A DNA stretch of 64,000 bases from Agrococcus jenensis (GTDB taxonomy: Bacteria; Actinomycetota; Actinomycetes; Actinomycetales; Microbacteriaceae). Positions within the stretch are counted from its first letter, which is position 1. Every line of letters starts with the position of its first letter. Position numbers and translations under genes: made by a program. Below, piece by piece: positions 1 to 9,033 of this stretch. The DNA is taken from positions 2,790,001-2,854,000 of the forward strand of contig NZ_RKHJ01000001.1 in assembly GCF_003752465.1 (NCBI RefSeq). The letters run 5' to 3'. The notes beneath the pieces were generated by a model that worked only from the letters and a program-made list of their open reading frames with translations, was not told where the DNA came from and ran no database searches.

Positions 1-2524
1 TCGCGGCGAGCACCCGTGCCGCCTGCTCGCGCTGGCGCTCGCGCAGCACGGCGCGCCGCGCGGCCTCCTCAGCGCGCGCCCGCTGCGCCTCGACGTCGCG
101 GGCGAGCGACTCGGCGCGGGCGAGCTCGGCGCGCACGCGCTCGCGCGCCGTCTCGAGCTCGATGCGCAGGTCCGTCTCGGCCGTGCGCGCGGCCTCCAGC
201 TCCTGCAGCATCCCGTCGCGCGCGGACGCGTCGAGCATCGGCCGCGGCTTGGCCTGGAAGCGCTCGAGGGCGAGCTGCGCAGCCTCGACGCCCTCCGCGG
301 CCTCGCGGATGCCCTGCCTCGCCTCGGCGAGCGCGGCCTCGGCCCGCTGGTGCTCACCGGTCGCCGACTCGAGCCGGGCCCGAGCCCGGCTGCGCTGCTC
401 GCCGCGCGCCGCCGACGCCGCGTCGTGCGCGCGGAGCTCCTCGAGCGCCTCCTGCGCGCCGCGCTTGGCCTGCTGGTGCGCCTGGCGCGCGTCCTCGAGC
501 GCGCCCGCCTCCCGCTCGATCGCGGTCGAGAGCTCGTCGAGCCGCTCGGTCGCCGCGTCGCGCTCGGCGAGCAGCTCGAGCCGCGACTGCGCGTCGTCGC
601 TGCCGCCGCGCAGCAGGTACTCGCTCACGTAGTCGCCGCGCCTCGTCACGATCGTCACCGGCGCGCCGAGCTCGAGCGCCGCGATCGCCGGCCCCGCCTG
701 CTGCGCCGCCTCGAGCGAGTCGACGACGAACGTGAACGCGAGCACGCCCAGCACGCCGGCCGGCGCATCCACGACCGACGGCGCGTGCACGGCCCCCTCG
801 ATGGGCCGCACGCCGGGCCGCATGGGCGTCGCATCCGCGACGACCGCCTCGACGCGGCCGAGGCCGGCCTCGTGCGCGTGCTCGATCGCGGCCGCAGCGG
901 CCTCGCGCGTGTCGGCGAGCACCGCCTCGCCGAGCGTGCCGAGCGCCGCCGCGATCGCCGCCTCGAAGCCCTTCTTGACCTTCACCCGCTCGGCCACCAG
1001 GCCTCGGAGTCCCGGGATGCCCGCATCGACGAGACCGGCGGACGCGTTCGCGGTCGCGAGCGCCGCCGTGAGGGCCGAGGTGCGGGCGGCGAGCGCATCG
1101 CGCTCGCGCTCGACCGCGTGGAGCGCCTCGCGCCGCTCGTCGAGGTCGGCGGAGAGTGCAGCCTGCCGGTCGTCGGCGTCGCGGTAGCGCTGCGCGAGCG
1201 ACTCGGCGTCGCCGTCGGCCTGATCATCGCCGAGGTCGGTGGCGGCGCCCTGCGCGTCGGCGAGCCGCTGCTCGGCGTTCGCGAGCGCACTCGCGCGTCG
1301 CGCGACCTCCGCCTCGCGGGCGGCGAGCGTCGACTGCGCGACCTCGACCTTCGAGCGATGGGCGGCAGCCTCGAGGTCGTGGCGCGAGACCAGCGCGGCC
1401 TGCGCGGCGATCTCCTCGTCGAGCGAGTCGAGCCCGGCGCGGGCCAGCGCGGTCGCCGACGCGGCCTTGCCCAGGCGACCCTCGGCATCCGCCACCCGAG
1501 CGCCGAGCGCCGCGGCCTCGTCGCGCGCGGCCTGCACCATGTCGGGCGTGATGAGCGGTGCCGCGTCGCCGACCTCCGGCGCCTCCTCGAGCAGCGCGAG
1601 CCGCTGCCCCGCGAGCGCGTGCAGCGACTGCAGGCGCGAGAGCTCCCGCTCGAGCGCGTGGGCGACGGTGCGGGCCCGGTCGACGTCGTCGCCGACCATC
1701 GACTCCTCGATGCGGCCGGCGCGCAGGCGCGCCTGCTCGAGCTGCTCCTGCAGCACGATCCGCTCCGACTTGCGCTCCGACTCCGAGCGGGCGGCCGACT
1801 CCAGCTGCTGGCGCAGCCCGATGACCTCGTCGGCCATGAGCCGTGCGCGAGCGTCGCGGACGGTCGCCTGGATGGTCGCGGCCTCCTTCGCGATCTCGGC
1901 CTGCTGACCGAGGGGCTTGAGCTGGCGGCGGATCTCGCCCGTGAGGTCCTGCAGCCGCGTGAGGTTCGCCTGCATCGCGTCGAGCTTGCGGAGCGTCTTC
2001 TCCTTGCGCCGCCGGTGCTTGAGGATGCCCGCGGCCTCCTCGATGTAGCCGCGGCGATCCGCCGGCGTCGCCTGCAGGACGTTGTCGAGCTGACCCTGGC
2101 CGACGATGACGTGCATCTCGCGGCCGAGGCCCGAGTCGCTCAGCAGCTCCTGCACGTCGAGCAGGCGGCAGGACTCGCCGTTGATCGCGTACTCGGAGCC
2201 GCCGTTGCGGAAGAGCGTGCGCGAGATCTGCACCTCGGCGTACTCGATCGGCAGCGCGCCGTCGGCGTTGTCGATCGTCAGCTCGACGTGCGCGCGGCCG
2301 AGCGGCCCCGTCGTCGCGGTGCCGGCGAAGATGACGTCCTCCATCTTGCCGCCGCGGAGCGTCTTCGCGCCCTGCTCCCCCATCACCCAGGCGAGGGCGT
2401 CGACGACGTTCGACTTGCCCGACCCGTTCGGGCCGACGACGCACGTGACGCCCGGCTCGAACTGGAAGGTCGTCGGGCGCGCGAACGACTTGAAGCCCTT
2501 GACGGTGAGGGTCTTGAGGTGCAT
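1..2524 (-). CDS. smc: Chromosome segregation protein SMC (3' end outside window)
   Basis: SMC is the ATPase of the bacterial condensin complex (with ScpA/ScpB) that organises and segregates the nucleoid. Translating the minus strand from ATG at 2524 gives about 841 residues with no stop before the window edge. The N-terminal head begins MHLKTLTVKGFKSF and carries Walker A GPNGSGKS at residues 31-38. It is followed by the typical stretch with GEQGAKTLRGGKMEDVIF and a Q-loop region. Long Glu/Ala/Arg-rich heptad segments (coiled coil) follow, then a hinge-like segment around residues 500-620. The second coiled coil begins before the sequence leaves the window. The C-terminal signature motif and Walker B lie beyond base 1. 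It faces away from the GNAT genes. In related actinobacteria smc usually follows mutM closely; here about 5.6 kb of other genes lie between them. Confidence 0.96.
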   Translation of the reverse strand, partial: MHLKTLTVKGFKSFARPTTFQFEPGVTCVVGPNGSGKSNVVDALAWVMGEQGAKTLRGGKMEDVIFAGTATTGPLGRAHVELTIDNADGALPIEYAEVQISRTLFRNGGSEYAINGESCRLLDVQELLSDSGLGREMHVIVGQGQLDNVLQATPADRRGYIEEAAGILKHRRRKEKTLRKLDAMQANLTRLQDLTGEIRRQLKPLGQQAEIAKEAATIQATVRDARARLMADEVIGLRQQLESAARSESERKSERIVLQEQLEQARLRAGRIEESMVGDDVDRARTVAHALERELSRLQSLHALAGQRLALLEEAPEVGDAAPLITPDMVQAARDEAAALGARVADAEGRLGKAASATALARAGLDSLDEEIAAQAALVSRHDLEAAAHRSKVEVAQSTLAAREAEVARRASALANAEQRLADAQGAATDLGDDQADGDAESLAQRYRDADDRQAALSADLDERREALHAVERERDALAARTSALTAALATANASAGLVDAGIPGLRGLVAERVKVKKGFEAAIAAALGTLGEAVLADTREAAAAAIEHAHEAGLGRVEAVVADATPMRPGVRPIEGAVHAPSVVDAPAGVLGVLAFTFVVDSLEAAQQAGPAIAALELGAPVTIVTRRGDYVSEYLLRGGSDDAQSRLELLAERDAATERLDELSTAIEREAGALEDARQAHQQAKRGAQEALEELRAHDAASAARGEQRSRARARLESATGEHQRAEAALAEARQGIREAAEGVEAAQLALERFQAKPRPMLDASARDGMLQELEAARTAETDLRIELETARERVRAELARAESLARDVEAQRARAEEAARRAVLRERQREQAARVLAA

Positions 2525-2572
2525 GCGGCTCCCGGGTCGGTGCTGGGAACACCGTAGCCGGGCGATCGCTCG

Positions 2573-2602
2573 TTGCGCCGACGGCACGCGCGCGGCTACT
2601 CT
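2573..2602 (+). promoter_or_regulatory. Candidate sigma-70-type promoter for the GNAT operon
   Basis: In the 124-bp gap between the divergent smc and GNAT genes there is TTGCGC (2573-2578), an 18-bp spacer and TACTCT (2597-2602), about 47 bp before the ATG at 2649. The match to -35/-10 consensus is only moderate, so this is a suggestion from spacing and position. Confidence 0.3.
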
Positions 2603-2648
2603 GCAAGGCTGCCCGCCGGCACGGTGCCGGTGCGAGCGGCGGAATCCC

Positions 2649-3725
2649 ATGCAGATCGACATCCGCCCCATGGTGCTGCCGGCGCACCCGGACGAGGACG
2701 GCCCGGCGGGCGACGAGTTCCGCCTCGCGCACGCCTACAACGAGCGCAGCAACGCCGAGCGCTACGGCGAGGGCCTCTACGTGAACACCCCGGTCGAGTT
2801 CCTCGCCTCGCTGCAGCCGAACGCCGACTACCGGCTCGACCGGCTGCACGCGTGGGACGGCGACCGGCTCGTGGGCATCATCACCGTCTACTCGAACCTG
2901 CTCGACTCGACCGACGTCGTCGAGGCGCAGCCCGAGCTCTCGAGCGAGCTGAGCGCCGCCGAGCAGCACGAGCTCGCCGAGGCCCTCACCGAGCGCGCCC
3001 ACGAGCTGGCGGCCGCGGCCGGGCGCTCGACGGTCATCATGTCGACCGTCGGCGCCGCCGAGGGCGCCGTCACCGCGACGAGCGGCTTCGGGGGTGCCGA
3101 CCCCGCGCATCCGGAGGCCGCGCCGCTCGTGCGCCGCGGCTACGCCCTCGAGCAGGTCTACCGGGTGAGCGTGGCCGAGCTCGCCGACCTGCCCGACCTC
3201 GATGCGCGGCTCGTTGCGGCAGCGGCCGGTGCCCCGGCGTACGAGCTCGTGCGCTGGATCGGCGGCACGCCCGCTGAGCACCGGCCGGCGATGCGGACGC
3301 TCTACGAGCGCATGTCGACGGATGCGCCGATCGGCAACCTCGCCTGGGAGGAGGAGGTCTGGGACGAGCCGCGGCTGGCGGAGTTCGAGCGCACGGTGCA
3401 GGCGGGCGGCCGGACGCTGCTCACGGTCGCCGCGCGCGAGCGGTCGACCGGCGAGCTCGGCGGCTTCTCGACGCTCATCCTCCCGCTCAGCGGTGCGACC
3501 GCCCGCCAGCACGACACCCTCGTCACGAAGCCGCACCGCGGCCACGGCCTCGGCATGCTCATGAAGCTCGACAACCTCGTGCGGCTCCGCGAGCTGCGGC
3601 CGGAGCTCGTGCGCGTCGTCACCTGGAACGCCGAGGAGAACCGGCCGATGCTCGCCGTGAACGAGGCATCCGGATTCGCACCGGTCGCCTACGAGGCGCA
3701 GTGGCAGTGGAAGGCGGAGCGATGA
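2649..3725 (+). CDS. Tandem-GNAT acetyltransferase, paralogue 1 (degenerate N-terminal domain)
   Basis: 358 residues, first of three overlapping paralogues. The C-terminal half is a GNAT fold: the acetyl-CoA loop HRGHGLGMLMK lies near residue 297, followed by [11 protein letters not shown] and a terminal GF motif as in the other two proteins. The N-terminal half aligns in position with their first GNAT domain (LVGIITVYSN strand). Where they have an R-x-x-G-x-G/A loop, this protein has an acidic segment rich in Glu/Leu (SSELSAAEQHELAEAL), so the first domain probably does not bind acetyl-CoA. Two-domain GNAT proteins of this size include mycothiol synthase, but I see nothing specific enough to name a substrate. 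ATG 2649 is chosen because it begins the conserved region and follows a purine-rich GCGGAA. The stop overlaps the next start (ATGA). Confidence 0.85.
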   Translation: MQIDIRPMVLPAHPDEDGPAGDEFRLAHAYNERSNAERYGEGLYVNTPVEFLASLQPNADYRLDRLHAWDGDRLVGIITVYSNLLDSTDVVEAQPELSSELSAAEQHELAEALTERAHELAAAAGRSTVIMSTVGAAEGAVTATSGFGGADPAHPEAAPLVRRGYALEQVYRVSVAELADLPDLDARLVAAAAGAPAYELVRWIGGTPAEHRPAMRTLYERMSTDAPIGNLAWEEEVWDEPRLAEFERTVQAGGRTLLTVAARERSTGELGGFSTLILPLSGATARQHDTLVTKPHRGHGLGMLMKLDNLVRLRELRPELVRVVTWNAEENRPMLAVNEASGFAPVAYEAQWQWKAER

Positions 3726-4807
3726 CGATCGAGATCATCGACGTGCAGGTGCCGGCCGCGTGGGACGACGACAGCGAGGGCGCCAGGCGGCTGCGGATGC
3801 TCGTCGACGTGCGCAACGCCGTGGTCGTCGACGGCTGGGGCGGCGACGAGAGCCACGCCTTCAGCTATCGGGAGGCCTGGGCGCAGTGGCAGAGCCAGGT
3901 GGGCGAGAGCGACGACCTCCGCACGGTCGCGCTCCTCGACGGCGTGCCCGCGGGGCGGGGCTACGCGTCGCGCGGCCTGCTCGAGGGGACGACGATCGCC
4001 GAGGTCGACGTGATGGTGCTGCCGAGCGCGCGGCGCCGCGGTGTCGGCGCTGCGCTCGCTGACGACCTCGTCGCGCGGATGCGGGAGCGCGGCGCGACGA
4101 CGTTCCAGGCGTGGGTCGACCACCACCCGGAGCCGGGACCGACGATGCCGTCGCCGACCGGCTTCGGCGAGATCCCCGCCGCGAGCGCGCAGGTGGCGCT
4201 GCTGCAGCGCTACGGCTTCGAGCTCGAGCAGATCGAGCGGGCGAGCGAGCTGCGCCTCGCGGCCGCCGTGCCTGCGCTGGCCGCGCACCGCGCCGATGCC
4301 GAGGCACATGCCGCGCCGCGGTACCGCGTCGAGACCTGGGAGGGTCGAGCACCGGCCGAGCGGGTCGCATCGCTCGCCGCGCTGCACGCGCGCATGTCGA
4401 CGGACGCGCCGTCGGCGGGCGTCGAGCACGAGGCCGAGGGCTGGGACGCGGAGCGGCTCGAGCGCTACGAGACGAGCCAGCTCGACGGCGGGCGCACGCT
4501 GCTGCGCGCGGTCGCGGTCGAGGCGTCGACGGGCGAGGTCGTCGCGTTCACGACGCTGGCGGGGCAGGGCGTCGCCGAGCCCTGGTACCAGCACGACACC
4601 CTCGTGCACGGCGAGCACCGCGGGCACCGGCTCGGCATGGCCGTGAAGGTCGCCAACCTGCTCGCGCTCGCGGAGCGCGACCCTGGGGGCGTCGTCCGCA
4701 CCTGGAACGCCGAGGAGAACCGCCCGATGCTGTCGGTGAACGAGGCGCTCGGGTTCGAGACGATCTGCCAGGGCGGGGTCTGGCAGCGGAAGGAGTCGGC
4801 AGCATGA
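3722..4807 (+). CDS. Tandem-GNAT acetyltransferase, paralogue 2
   Basis: 361 residues with two GNAT domains. The first has an intact acetyl-CoA loop (ARRRGVGAALADD, near residue 103) after a typical beta-4 strand VDVMVLPS. The second has [11 protein letters not shown] near residue 299 and the family segment [19 protein letters not shown]. The start is the ATG of the ATGA overlap with the upstream gene; an in-frame ATG 21 bp earlier lies inside that gene and is less likely. The stop also overlaps the third gene by ATGA, so the three are almost certainly translated from one mRNA. The acyl acceptor is unknown. Small-molecule acetylation is typical of the superfamily, but that is inference. Confidence 0.87.
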   Translation: MTIEIIDVQVPAAWDDDSEGARRLRMLVDVRNAVVVDGWGGDESHAFSYREAWAQWQSQVGESDDLRTVALLDGVPAGRGYASRGLLEGTTIAEVDVMVLPSARRRGVGAALADDLVARMRERGATTFQAWVDHHPEPGPTMPSPTGFGEIPAASAQVALLQRYGFELEQIERASELRLAAAVPALAAHRADAEAHAAPRYRVETWEGRAPAERVASLAALHARMSTDAPSAGVEHEAEGWDAERLERYETSQLDGGRTLLRAVAVEASTGEVVAFTTLAGQGVAEPWYQHDTLVHGEHRGHRLGMAVKVANLLALAERDPGGVVRTWNAEENRPMLSVNEALGFETICQGGVWQRKESAA

Positions 4808-5895
4808 CCGGCACGGTGGAGTACCTGGAGCTCGAGGCTCCGGCCGACGACTTCGACGAGGCGGCGCTCTCGCGCATCGCGCGCTACGTCGCGACGGCCA
4901 ACCGCGTCACCCAGGACTTCTGGGGCGACGACTCGCGCGACACCACGGTCGGCGAGATCCTCGCGAGCATGCGCCACCAGGAGGACGAGGTCGTGCGCCG
5001 CTTCCTCGTCGTGGAGGACGGCCGCGACGTCGGCCGGTCGGTCGCCGCGCTCAACACCGAGGAGGGCGCATCCGTCGCCTACGTCTCCGCCTGGGTCGTG
5101 CCCGACGCGCGCGGGCACGGCCTGGGTCGGGCGATCGCCGAGCACACCGAGCGGGTCGCGATCGAGCTCGGTGCGACGACGCTGCAGGCGTGGGCCGACC
5201 ACCGGCCGCCGGTCGAGGGCGACGCCGCGGTCTCCCCCGTGAGCGGCCACGGCTCGGTGGCCGCGGATGCCGCGGCGCGGCTCGCCGTCGCGATGGGCTA
5301 CGCGCTCGAGCAGGTCGAGCGCATCTCCGAGCTCGACGTCGAGGCGGCCAGGGGTTCGCTCGAGCAGCACCGCGCGGATGCGGCGGCGACGGCGGGCGAC
5401 GCCTACGAGGCGCGCTCGTGGTCGGGTCGCACTCCGCCGGAGGTGCGCGACGGCATGGCGGCCCTGCACGCCCGGATGGCGACGGATGTCCCGAGCGCGG
5501 GGCTCGACACCGATGCGGAGCACTGGGATGCCGCGCGACTCGAGCGCACGGAGCGCGAGTTCGAGGAGGCGGGGCAGTCGATCCTGCAGGCCGCTGCGGT
5601 GCATCGCGCGACCGGCGACGTGGTCGCCTTCACGGTGCTGCTCGTGCCCGCCGAGGGTCGCCCGGCCACGCAGGAGGACACGCTCGTGCACGCCGACCAC
5701 CGCGGCCACCGGCTCGGGATGCTCGTGAAGGCGGAGAACCTGCTGCAGCTCGGCCGCCTCCACCCCGACCGCTCGCGCGTCGTCACCTGGAACGCCGAGG
5801 AGAACCGCCCGATGCTCGCCGTGAACGAGGCGCTCGGCTTCACGCCGGTCGGTGCCGAGGGCGGCTGGCAGAAGCGCGTCTCCCCCGCCGGTTGA
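4804..5895 (+). CDS. Tandem-GNAT acetyltransferase, paralogue 3
   Basis: 363 residues and the last of the overlapping trio. The N-terminal GNAT domain has [19 protein letters not shown] (loop near residue 102). It also shares with paralogue 2 a following TLQAW/TFQAW strand and a D-H-(R/H)-P loop. The C-terminal domain has [11 protein letters not shown] near residue 299 and [19 protein letters not shown]. The start overlaps the previous stop (ATGA at 4804-4807). An aldehyde dehydrogenase starts 28 bp downstream on the same strand and may be cotranscribed. Three adjacent paralogues with identical 4-bp overlaps indicate in-place duplication that kept translational coupling. Function beyond acyl-CoA-dependent transfer is not predictable from the sequence. 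Confidence 0.87.
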   Translation: MTGTVEYLELEAPADDFDEAALSRIARYVATANRVTQDFWGDDSRDTTVGEILASMRHQEDEVVRRFLVVEDGRDVGRSVAALNTEEGASVAYVSAWVVPDARGHGLGRAIAEHTERVAIELGATTLQAWADHRPPVEGDAAVSPVSGHGSVAADAAARLAVAMGYALEQVERISELDVEAARGSLEQHRADAAATAGDAYEARSWSGRTPPEVRDGMAALHARMATDVPSAGLDTDAEHWDAARLERTEREFEEAGQSILQAAAVHRATGDVVAFTVLLVPAEGRPATQEDTLVHADHRGHRLGMLVKAENLLQLGRLHPDRSRVVTWNAEENRPMLAVNEALGFTPVGAEGGWQKRVSPAG

Positions 5896-5923
5896 GCACA
5901 GCGCGACCTGCGACCATGGCCGG

Positions 5924-7327
5924 ATGAGCGAAATCCGCACCGAAGCCCCGCCCGCCGCATCCGTCGACGGCATCGCCGCCGAGCTGCGGGCCGCGGTCGA
6001 TCGCGGCGTCACCCGGCCGAGGGCGTATCGCGAGCAGCAGCTCGAGGGGCTCGTGCGCATGCTGCTGCAGCACGCGTCGGAGTGGGAGGCGGCGCTGAAG
6101 GCCGACCTCGGCAAGAGCGAGATCGAGGCGCACCTCACCGAGATCGGCTACGTCGTCGCGGAGGCGCGCGCGGCACGCAGGAGCCTCCGTCGCTGGATGG
6201 CACCCACGCGGGTCGCGGCACCGCTCGCCCTGCAGCCGGCGACCGCGCGCACCGTCGCGGAGCCGCTCGGAGCGACGCTCATCATCGCGCCGTGGAACTA
6301 CCCGCTGCACCTCGCCCTCGCGCCGCTCATCGGGGCGATCGCCGCCGGCGACGCCGCCGTGGTGAAGCCGAGCGAGCTCGCGCCCGCCACCTCGCGGCTG
6401 CTCGCGCGCCTCGCGCCCGAGCACCTCGACCCGAGGTCGGTGCGGGTGGTCGAGGGCGCCGTCGACGAGACGACGGCGCTGCTCGAGCAGCGCTGGGACC
6501 TCATCTTCTACACCGGCAACGGCACCGTCGCGCGCGTCGTCGCCGCGGCCGCCGCCAAGCACCTGACGCCGACCGTGCTCGAGCTCGGCGGCAAGAGCCC
6601 CGTCTACGTGCACCGCTCGGCCGACATCGCGGCTGCCGCGCGCCGCATCGCGTGGGGCAAGTGGATCAACGCCGGGCAGACCTGCGTCGCCCCCGACCAC
6701 ATCCGCGTCGACCGGGAGGTCGCCGACGAGCTCGTCGAGCAGCTGCGCCGCGCGACCGCCGAGCAGCTCGGCGACGCGCGCACATCACCCGACTTCGCGC
6801 GCATCGTCAACGGGCGCCACCTCGAGCGCCTGCGCGGCCTGCTCGGCAGCGGCTCCGTGGTCACCGGCGGCGAGGTGGACGCCGATGCGCGCTACATCGC
6901 GCCCACGATCCTCACCGACGTCGCGGAGGATGCGCCGGTGATGCAGGAGGAGATCTTCGGCCCGATCCTGCCGGTGCTGCCCGTCGACGGCGTCGACGGC
7001 TTCATCGAGACGATGAGCGGGCGCGACAAGCCGCTCGCGCTCTACGTCTTCGCACGGGACCGGGATGCCGTGCGGCGCGTCGAGCGCGAGACCTCGTCGG
7101 GCGGGCTCGGCATCAACATCGCCGTCGCGCACGTCGGCGCGGCGGGGCTGCCGTTCGGCGGCGTGGGCGAGAGCGGCTCGGGCGCGTACCACGGGCGGCA
7201 CTCGTTCGAGGTCTTCAGCCACCGGAAGGCCGTGCTCTCGAAGCCGACCGCGGTCGACACGCTGCGGGTGATCTACCCGCCGTTCACCGAGCTGCGCGGC
7301 AGGATCGCGAAGCGCATCCTCGGCTGA
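5924..7327 (+). CDS. NAD(P)-dependent aldehyde dehydrogenase
   Basis: 467 residues, oxidising an aldehyde to the acid. Catalytic elements are all present: PWNYP (Asn125), the cofactor lysine segment VVKPSE, general-base Glu220 in LELGGKSP, nucleophile Cys254 in [10 protein letters not shown], and [10 protein letters not shown]. The moderate length and the NYPL form of the oxyanion motif resemble the class-3/coniferyl-aldehyde-dehydrogenase group. The substrate cannot be deduced. I start at ATG 5924 ([10 protein letters not shown]). The longer open frame begins inside the upstream acetyltransferase and adds 24 residues without family similarity. It follows the GNAT trio by 28 bp and is followed by an intergenic repeat cluster. 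Confidence 0.93.
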   Translation: MSEIRTEAPPAASVDGIAAELRAAVDRGVTRPRAYREQQLEGLVRMLLQHASEWEAALKADLGKSEIEAHLTEIGYVVAEARAARRSLRRWMAPTRVAAPLALQPATARTVAEPLGATLIIAPWNYPLHLALAPLIGAIAAGDAAVVKPSELAPATSRLLARLAPEHLDPRSVRVVEGAVDETTALLEQRWDLIFYTGNGTVARVVAAAAAKHLTPTVLELGGKSPVYVHRSADIAAAARRIAWGKWINAGQTCVAPDHIRVDREVADELVEQLRRATAEQLGDARTSPDFARIVNGRHLERLRGLLGSGSVVTGGEVDADARYIAPTILTDVAEDAPVMQEEIFGPILPVLPVDGVDGFIETMSGRDKPLALYVFARDRDAVRRVERETSSGGLGINIAVAHVGAAGLPFGGVGESGSGAYHGRHSFEVFSHRKAVLSKPTAVDTLRVIYPPFTELRGRIAKRILG

Positions 7328-7339
7328 CCCCCTCGCGGA

Positions 7340-7462
7340 TCGAGTAGCAGTGCGAAGCACCGCGTACCTGCTGATCGAGTAGCAGCCGAAGGCCGCGTAT
7401 CGAGATCACCGCGCCACATGCTGATCGAGTAGCTGCCGAAGGCCGCGTATCGAGATCACCGC
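7340..7462. repeat. Short tandem intergenic repeats (GATCGAGTAGC...GTATCGAGATC type)
   Basis: Two 42-bp copies (7371-7412 and 7421-7462) differ at one base and are spaced 50 bp apart. A shorter, diverged copy sits at 7340-7370. Each unit starts with CTGATCGAGTAGC and ends with GTATCGAGATCACCGC. The unit carries imperfect inverted symmetry around ATCGAG/CTCGAT-like ends. The last copy runs into the convergent DUF2461 gene and supplies its stop codon (TGA, 7458-7456). I recall similar GAGTAGC...GTATCGAGA repeats as common between convergent genes in Microbacteriaceae, but that is from memory and not tested here. Confidence 0.8.
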
Positions 7463-8085
7463 TTCGGCGCCACGTGCTTCGCCGCCCACGCGACGAGCGG
7501 CTGCAGATCCTCCACCGTGTCGAAGAGCGCGTCGAGCAGCGCCGGTCCGGCATCCGCCGGCTCGACGTGCCGGCGCGCGGTGAGCCACTTGTAGCGCAGC
7601 AGCTCGATGCGCGGATGCTGCGGGTCGACACCGCGAGGCGCCGTCTTCACCGCCTCCCCACCCGGCTCGTAGCCCGCGCGCTCGAGCTCGGCGACGATGC
7701 CCTCGAGCTCGGTGCCCGGCGCGACCGCCTCCACGGCGGCGCGGTAGGCCTTCGTGAGCGTCGCGTCGCCGAAGAAGCCGCCGCCGAGCGAGACACCGGT
7801 CGCGTCGAGGTTGAGGAACCAGCCGATGCCGGACGCGCGCTGCGCGAAGAGCCCCTGCCGCGTCTTGTACGGCGTCTTGTCGTTCGCGAAGCGCACATCC
7901 CGGTAGGGACGGTAGATCTTCACGGTGCTCGCGACCGGCTCGAGCTCCTCGGCGAGCGCCTCGAACGGCGCGCGCACGGCCTCGTCGTAGCGGTGCTTGT
8001 TGGCGAGCCACCAGGGCTTCTCGTTGTTCGCCTCCAGCTCGCGGTAGAACGCGAACGCATCGTCACCGAATCCGTCGAATGCCAT
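7456..8085 (-). CDS. DUF2461 family protein
   Basis: 209 residues matching the DUF2461 (TIGR02453) family. It has an N-terminal F-x-F-Y-R-E-L-x-x-N-N-x-K-x-W-x segment (FYRELEANNEKPWW), then YRPYRDVRFANDKTPYKT and the glycine-rich GVSLGGGFFGD. The family is widespread and of unknown biochemical role; nothing here adds a function. It is convergent with the aldehyde dehydrogenase gene. Its stop codon and last bases lie inside an intergenic repeat copy. mutM ends 36 bp upstream of its start, on the same strand. Confidence 0.9.
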   Translation of the reverse strand: MAFDGFGDDAFAFYRELEANNEKPWWLANKHRYDEAVRAPFEALAEELEPVASTVKIYRPYRDVRFANDKTPYKTRQGLFAQRASGIGWFLNLDATGVSLGGGFFGDATLTKAYRAAVEAVAPGTELEGIVAELERAGYEPGGEAVKTAPRGVDPQHPRIELLRYKWLTARRHVEPADAGPALLDALFDTVEDLQPLVAWAAKHVAPKR

Positions 8086-8120
8086 CCCTCGAGCCTACGA
8101 CGCGGCGCCTCCTGGTCGCG

Positions 8121-9032
8121 TCAGACGGCGATGCCGCGCGGCCGCCGCTGGCACCGCGGGCACCGCGTCGACGAGCGGTTCGCCCACGGCTCTCGCACCA
8201 TCGTCGAGCCGCAGCGGGGGCACGGCAGGCCTCCGCGCCCGTAGGCGTTGAGGCTGTGCGCGAAGTACCCGGCCTGGCCGTTGACGTTCACGTACTGCGC
8301 GTCGAAGGAGGTGCCGCCCTCGGCGAGCGCGAGGTCGAGCACGTCTCGCACGTCGGCGAGCAGCGCGAGCGCCCGCGCCTGGGTGAGGCGCTCCCCCGGC
8401 GTCGCGTAGTGCAGCCGACTGCGCCACAGCGCCTCGTCGGCGTAGATGTTGCCGATGCCCGAGACGAGCGTCTGGTCGAGCAGTGCCGCCTTCACGCCCT
8501 GGCGGCGCATCCGCAGGCGTCGGGCGACAGCGGATGCGTCGAACGCCGGATCGATCGGATCGAGCGCGATGTGCGCAGCCTGATCGGGCACGCCGTCGAC
8601 GGTGGGCCGCACGGCGAGGCCACCGAACAGGCGCTGGTCGGCGAACCGCACCTCGACGGGGCCGTGCCCAGAAGGATGCAACGCCGGCTGGTCGAGCAGC
8701 AGCCGGATGCGCGTGTGCCGGTCCGCGGCAGCGCCTGGCTCGCGCACGAGCATCTGGCCCGACATACCGAGGTGGGCCAGCAGCGCCTCCGGCCGATGCA
8801 TGTCCGCACCGTGAGCACCGATCTCGCCCTCGAGCGGCACCCACAGGAACTTGCCCCGGCGGGCGGGCACGCCGAGCGTGCGTCCGACGAGGGTCGCCTC
8901 GAAGTCCTCGGGTCCCCCGGTGTGTCGCGAGAGCGAGCGCACGTCGAGCACCTCGACGCCCTCGATGCGAGCGCCGGTGACAGCGGGCGCGAGGCCGGCG
9001 CGGACCACCTCGACCTCCGGCAGCTCCGGCAC
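8121..9032 (-). CDS. mutM: Formamidopyrimidine-DNA glycosylase (MutM/Fpg)
   Basis: 303 residues. MutM removes 8-oxoguanine and other oxidised purines and nicks the abasic site. The mature N-terminus PELPEVE (catalytic Pro2 and Glu3) directly follows a GTG start at 9032. The conserved lysine segment is ARRGKFLWV. The H2TH region has QTLVSGIGNIYADEALW. The C-terminal zinc finger has two CxxC pairs (CPRCGSTM and TRCPRCQ). The GTG is chosen over longer frames because the protein must begin P-E-L-P after Met removal. It is separated from the rnc stop by one base, so the two are translated as an operon, an order common in actinobacteria. Confidence 0.97.
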   Translation of the reverse strand: MPELPEVEVVRAGLAPAVTGARIEGVEVLDVRSLSRHTGGPEDFEATLVGRTLGVPARRGKFLWVPLEGEIGAHGADMHRPEALLAHLGMSGQMLVREPGAAADRHTRIRLLLDQPALHPSGHGPVEVRFADQRLFGGLAVRPTVDGVPDQAAHIALDPIDPAFDASAVARRLRMRRQGVKAALLDQTLVSGIGNIYADEALWRSRLHYATPGERLTQARALALLADVRDVLDLALAEGGTSFDAQYVNVNGQAGYFAHSLNAYGRGGLPCPRCGSTMVREPWANRSSTRCPRCQRRPRGIAV

Positions 9033-9033
9033 G

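Noticed and set aside
350..2557. 735-codon open frame on the plus strand
   Set aside because: It is antisense to smc, whose conserved Walker A and family sequence are clear; long shadow frames are expected at this GC content.
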